A stretch of 64,000 nucleotides of DNA, taken from the NCBI GenBank assembly GCA_029721515.1, contig CM056566.1, forward strand, positions 24,219,269-24,283,268. The letters run 5' to 3'. Made by a program: the position numbers and the translations under genes. The notes under the pieces were generated by a model. It was given only the letters and a program-made list of their open reading frames with translations. It was not told where the DNA came from and did not search any database. Source of the DNA: Synanceia verrucosa (lineage: Eukaryota > Chordata > Actinopteri > Perciformes > Synanceiidae). Of this stretch, positions 59,838-64,000 are shown piece after piece. Every line of letters begins with the position of its first letter. The stretch's first letter is position 1.

Positions 59838-60171
59838 ATTCATTCACTAAAACAGTAATTTAAGCTCTCCTCTCACCAGACTCCATTCACTAAAGTGGTA
59901 ATTTAAGCTCTCCTCTCACAAGACTCCATTCACTAAAGCAGTAATTTAAGCTCTCCTCTCACCAGACTCCATTCACTTAAGTGGAAATTTAAGCTCTCCA
60001 CTCACCAGACTCCATTCACTAAAGTGGTAATTTAAGCTCTCCTCTCACCAGACTCCATTCACTAAAGTGGAAATTTAAGCTCTCCTCTCACCAGACTCCA
60101 TTCACTAAAGCTGTAATTTAAGCTCTCTTCTCAGAAGGTTGCTGGTCTGGTGAATGGAGTCTGGTGAGAGG
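59838..60171. repeat. 43-bp minisatellite, array 4, with an inverted end
   Basis: Seven copies in the same orientation as the other arrays. After about 60135, a partial unit follows in inverted orientation: GAATGGAGTCTGGTGAGAGG (60152-60171) is the exact reverse complement of 60084-60103. The two can pair as a 20-bp stem with a 48-base loop. A T9 run follows. Confidence 0.95.
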
Positions 60172-60556
60172 TTTTTTTTTGTTTCTAAATATTACAATAC
60201 CTGTTTAAATATTGTTGCAGCTTTAAATTAAAGTATGTTGTTGTCCTGCAGCTAAAGGCTGCATAATAATAATAAGAATAATAATAACAACAACAATAAC
60301 AGCTGAGATGTTTAAGAAATCTCTTCTGACATTGGCTCTGATCCACAGACTCATTAAACAACAGGAAACATTACAGACAGTTTGTGATAATTTACCACTT
60401 CTCTCGCATCACGTCGCTCTGAACTAAGGCCTCCTTTGACTTTGACACAGAAAAATAAAGCTCACCAAGCAACAAATGAGACAGAAAATGTGAAGTTTGT
60501 TTGCTAGTGGATATGTGGCGTCACTGACAGTCCATCACTGAAACCTGATGTGATGT

Positions 60557-62744
60557 TCAGTCGCTCTCACTGCCCGATTCACTCAGCTGCAGGTCGTTCT
60601 CTGCAAAAAATAACAAAAAAATGACATAGTAGAGAGTAAACACTGCTTATGTACAGGCAGCATTAAACATCTGAACACGTGACACTGGGTGTAGAATAAT
60701 AAATCTGTGTAATGGATCAGAAACGACTACTGAGCTACTCACTCAGTGTGTTCATGAGTCCTCCTCCACCCTCCTGGCTGCGACTGCTGCTGTTGGAGCT
60801 GCTGGTGATGATAGGCATGCTGGGATTGGCCGGGGGCGGCGCCGAGGCGGTGGGCGGCGGTGGAGCCGGGGTGCGTTCGTCCTCAGAGTCGCTGCTGCTG
60901 GAGCTGTCGTCGCTGCTGGAGGACGAGGAGCTGTTAGAGTCCGAGGAGCTGTCGCCACTGCTCAGCTGGTCCATCACCCTGGCCTCCGCCATCAGCTCTG
61001 AAAAACCAGAGAGTTAACAGGATCATCAGATCTAATCCCAGCCAACCATACAATCTGTAGACATGGATGGTCATGGGAGCAGCTCTCCAGGTCACCTCTC
61101 TCAATGTCGTCCATGGGGGACGCTGGGGACGTCTTCTCTTTAGGGGGAGGACTCTTGGAGCTGCTGGATGTCTTGTTGTTGCTGCTGCTGGTCTTCAGCT
61201 GCTGACTGAGGCGGCTGGTCTGCTGCTCCAGACGGGAGTGGATCTTACTGCTGCCCTCGGCCCTGGGAGGAGAGAAGAAGAGACAAGAACATGGTAGAAG
61301 TACAGTAGAAGCACAAAGGAGTACATGGCACAAAGCTGGAGAACACAGCAGAAGGTATCAGGACACAGTAGAGGTCAGTAGAAGATGGTAGAAGTAAATC
61401 CAGGAAGAGGGGTTCCACCAAAACTCCAGTTTGGTGAAATAAAATGTGAACCACCACCTTCTGTTAAACACTTGAATCTTTTAGAGCTCAGAGATTAAAA
61501 CCAGAGAAAACATGACCAGAGAAACAGACACCTGGAGAGGAGAAGAGGAATAAACCCACCTGGTCTTCTTCACAGCGATGTTGCTGTTGAGTTTTTCCAG
61601 CCGGTACTCTCCAGTGTCATGGTTCACTATGAGGATGCACTCCTTCATGTACGGCCTCTTAGACCCTTTGAACACTGTTACTGGAGCATTTGAACCCTAA
61701 AAAAAACAGGCAGGACTGTCAAAAAATACTACAGTCATGAGCCCTCCAGAAATGAAGTCGTTATTTCAAGACATCAGCAATAACGTCATCATACACTGAC
61801 CTCTAGGTTGGGTAAAGTTATAGTGACTTGTTCTCCTTTTCCCACTTCAAGTTCCCCTTCACATGTTGTGTCAATGGAGGCAGGTTTGAAGTCATCTGGG
61901 GCAGAAAACAAGCAAGAAAAAATATAGTTGGATGAATCTCATACACATTTAAATAGCTACTATATGCTTGATATTTTTGGCATATTTTTTTCATGCTTTG
62001 TACATTTAATAATACACATTTAAATATATATTAAATGCTAAGTATTAACAACAGTAGCTGTTGTATTTGCACAAATAATACAAATTTAAGTACATACTAT
62101 CTTCTAGTAACAGTGACAGTGTTAGTAACAGTGTATTTTCATATATTATACAATACAGATTTAAGTAAATATGAGTCCAATATTAACACCAGAATTAATA
62201 TTAAATCTTTAAACATATATGTTATACTTAATAAAATCGGTACCATTCAATGTGCGATCAGTAGTATTTGTACATAATAACGTGGATATATTTATAATAC
62301 TGTGGTAGCCTGCTGCCACCGTTAGATGACGGTAGTGGACAGATTAAAGCATTGCTAGCATTAGCTAGCATCCTGACAGCTGGATTATCAACGGTTTGTG
62401 ATACTTTAGAGTAGAGTTACTTGATGAAACGCCACAGAGCAGACAGAGGTACGGGCATATTAAAATGTCCTAACAGTAAACGGACACAAGCGGACACAAA
62501 CGGACTGCCTGCGGGCGGCTAACGTGGCTACATGTCAAACAGCTGCCTCCGGTTGTTTTAGCCTCAAAGCTAACTAGCATGCTACTGCTAGCTACTGTTA
62601 AAGCCAGACTTCTATGAGTGATTGAAACCCCCGGTACTTACATCGCACCGTGTGGTAGCCGCTTTTAGGGTGCTTCTCAAACGTCTCTCCTAACTTCAGG
62701 ACATGTTCTTGGTTGTCAAAGTTGGAATAAGCGGTTCCGTTCAT
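60557..62744 (-). CDS. eaf2: EAF2, ELL-associated factor
   Basis: Nuclear partner of ELL that stimulates RNA polymerase II elongation as part of the super elongation complex. Coding exons in gene order: 62744-62642, 61895-61801, 61696-61560, 61262-61096, 60997-60743, 60600-60557. Phases join to 266 residues (human EAF2 has 260). The start MNGTAYSNFDNQEHVLKLGE is the conserved EAF N-terminus. The EAF domain covers about residues 8-112 and includes FKGSKRPYMKECILIVNHDT and GEYRLEKLNSNIAVKKTR. The middle is rich in Ser, Gln and Pro (KSPPPKEKTSPASPMDD). Then comes a Ser/Asp-rich acidic transactivation segment (SSSSSSSDDSSSSSDSEDE) and the C-terminal NDLQLSESGSESD typical of EAF proteins. Choice of EAF2 over EAF1 rests on the neighbouring slc15a2. 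Paired CCAAT boxes lie upstream. Confidence 0.95.
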
Positions 62745-62840
62745 CCTGAGAGTTTCATGAGCTGTAAACTTTCTGCTCCTGTGTTTTATCCGTTAGCCAT
62801 GTACGGCTCTGACAGTCTGACCCACCTTCTCTTCATTGTG

Positions 62841-62875
62841 ATTGGCTAAGAATGACTCTCCCCTTATCTGATTGG
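62841..62875 (-). promoter_or_regulatory. Paired CCAAT boxes of the eaf2 promoter
   Basis: Minus-strand CCAAT at 62845-62841 (GCCAATCAC) and 62875-62871 (ACCAATCAG), exactly 30 bp apart and about 100-130 bp upstream of the eaf2 ATG. Two CCAAT boxes about three helical turns apart are a common NF-Y arrangement. No TATA box is evident. Confidence 0.6.
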
Positions 62876-62879
62876 TTTA

Positions 62880-64000
62880 ATGTCTGTCAATCAAGATTTC
62901 TTCATGACGACACAGCTACCAGACAAACGTCATGTTTTCTAATAATCAGCATTATTTTTTATGATTTCTATTGATATTATTGATCTGTTTTGATAGGAAA
63001 AAAATTGTTATATACTTTTACTCACTGTTTTAAACTGCTTATACCTTTGTATATACATTATACTCATCATTATGCACATGAAAACAACACAGTTTATTAT
63101 TTTTTTTCATTTTTAACCAACAAAAGAGAAATTACTCAAATCTTGTCTTTCTTGTCAGGTAAATAAATCATTTATATTTTTATAAGATATTATTTACTGG
63201 TGCATGTGTTCTCCACTATTCTGTTTCATACATTATATAATATTATGCTCTGTTGTGTTAACTTTATGATTAATATTCTATATTCAATAATATTCAATTA
63301 TTATCAGTAACGTCTGGAATATATGAGTCTTAGCTTAGTTCTTTATTTTATATTTTATCGTATGTTTTAAATTTATTTGAAGACCTGCTCGTATGTTGCT
63401 CATTTTTTTACATTATGTTTTTATTTGAAAAGACTTTTTCCTAGTTAAATTGGTGCTTGTGTTATTTGAATTTTTTTACCGATAATTCTTGCACTTAACA
63501 TTTTTGAAGAAAAGGTGCCTCTGTGTACAAATAGCTGTTATTATTTTTGACTCACTGAATGCATTCCTTCATAAATAAGAGCAGAAATAACAGCATAAAC
63601 TCAGTGTCTGTAGTGTCTCAACACTCACAGTCCTTTAGCTCTGAATTAGCAGCACCACTGGGCCGAGCTGCAAACCTAATTAGTGAATTAGCTGCAAAGC
63701 TCAGAGCCAGTGAGACGCTAATGAACTGATGCAGTCTGATGCTCTGCAGGCTGTGAAAATAATCCCTGTTCCTTTCTTTAAACTGTTCATGTTCCCAACT
63801 AAACCCTGCGCTCACTTCACTGCCACCATATGCTCTGCTGCCTTCAGACACTAAAAGGCTCAACATGTGAGACCAGTGGGAGGAGGAGATTACACCAGTT
63901 CAGGGAATTATCACCAGTTAGTCACTCCTGTCCTCTGTTAACGACTACGACTGAAGAAGAGAGTGTGCAGGAAGGTGGTTTGGTTCTACGAATCATCTGA
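62880..64000. other. Intergenic sequence upstream of eaf2
   Basis: AT-rich to about 63590. The block 63600-63900 is non-repetitive and more balanced, with CCTAATTAGTGAATTAGCTG and GACGCTAATGAACTGATG. It could be conserved non-coding DNA. No gene seen; the ORF 63618-63866 has no family feature. Confidence 0.5.

Overview
This is a nuclear segment from a ray-finned fish, probably a percomorph teleost. It holds compact multi-exon vertebrate genes with GT-AG introns, a tRNA-derived SINE of teleost type, Tc1/mariner elements of about 1.6 kb and shorter, and abundant micro- and minisatellites. Five protein genes are recognisable. Their set matches human 3q13.33-q21.1, where EAF2 neighbours SLC15A2 and HSPBAP1 neighbours SLC49A4 (DIRC2). 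I read exon boundaries by hand from splice signals, codon phase and family knowledge; no alignment was run.

Layout. slc49a4 (lysosomal MFS transporter) runs on the minus strand from 21396 leftwards and leaves the window after its fifth coding exon (1040-1148). Its 9.1-kb fourth intron holds an antisense, intronless ORF for a 387-residue coiled-coil protein (5916-7079), with a perfect RFX-type X-box 198 bp upstream. hspbap1 (JmjC protein, plus strand, 23734-31562) is head-to-head with slc49a4 across a CpG-rich interval carrying NRF1, ETS and YY1 motifs. It converges on slc15a2 (PEPT2, minus, 45780-32710, 22 coding exons, 708 aa). Next come a mitochondrial CYP27-family P450 (minus, 58103-47310, 9 exons, 526 aa) and eaf2 (ELL-associated factor, minus, 62744-60557, 6 exons, 266 aa). 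These genes have unrelated jobs (vitamin or solute export, chaperone-linked dioxygenase fold, peptide uptake, sterol oxidation, transcription elongation), so the grouping is inherited synteny and not a pathway.

Repeats fill most introns. A 43-bp minisatellite occurs at four separate places (about 50 copies, one orientation). A 34/38-bp minisatellite makes up nearly all of slc15a2 intron 2, and its unit is that intron's own 3' splice site plus the start of the next exon. Other arrays have units of 37, 31, 15, 14 and 5 bp, and one is a 325-bp pure purine tract. There is an inactivated full-length Tc1 element inserted in an (AT)n tract, a 470-bp Tc1 derivative, a TIR element of about 406 bp, and a SINE nested inside an older repeat.

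I see no prokaryote-like system, CRISPR array, viral gene or toxin gene. The two observations that most deserve follow-up are the self-copied splice-acceptor intron in slc15a2 and the X-box-linked coiled-coil gene nested in slc49a4.
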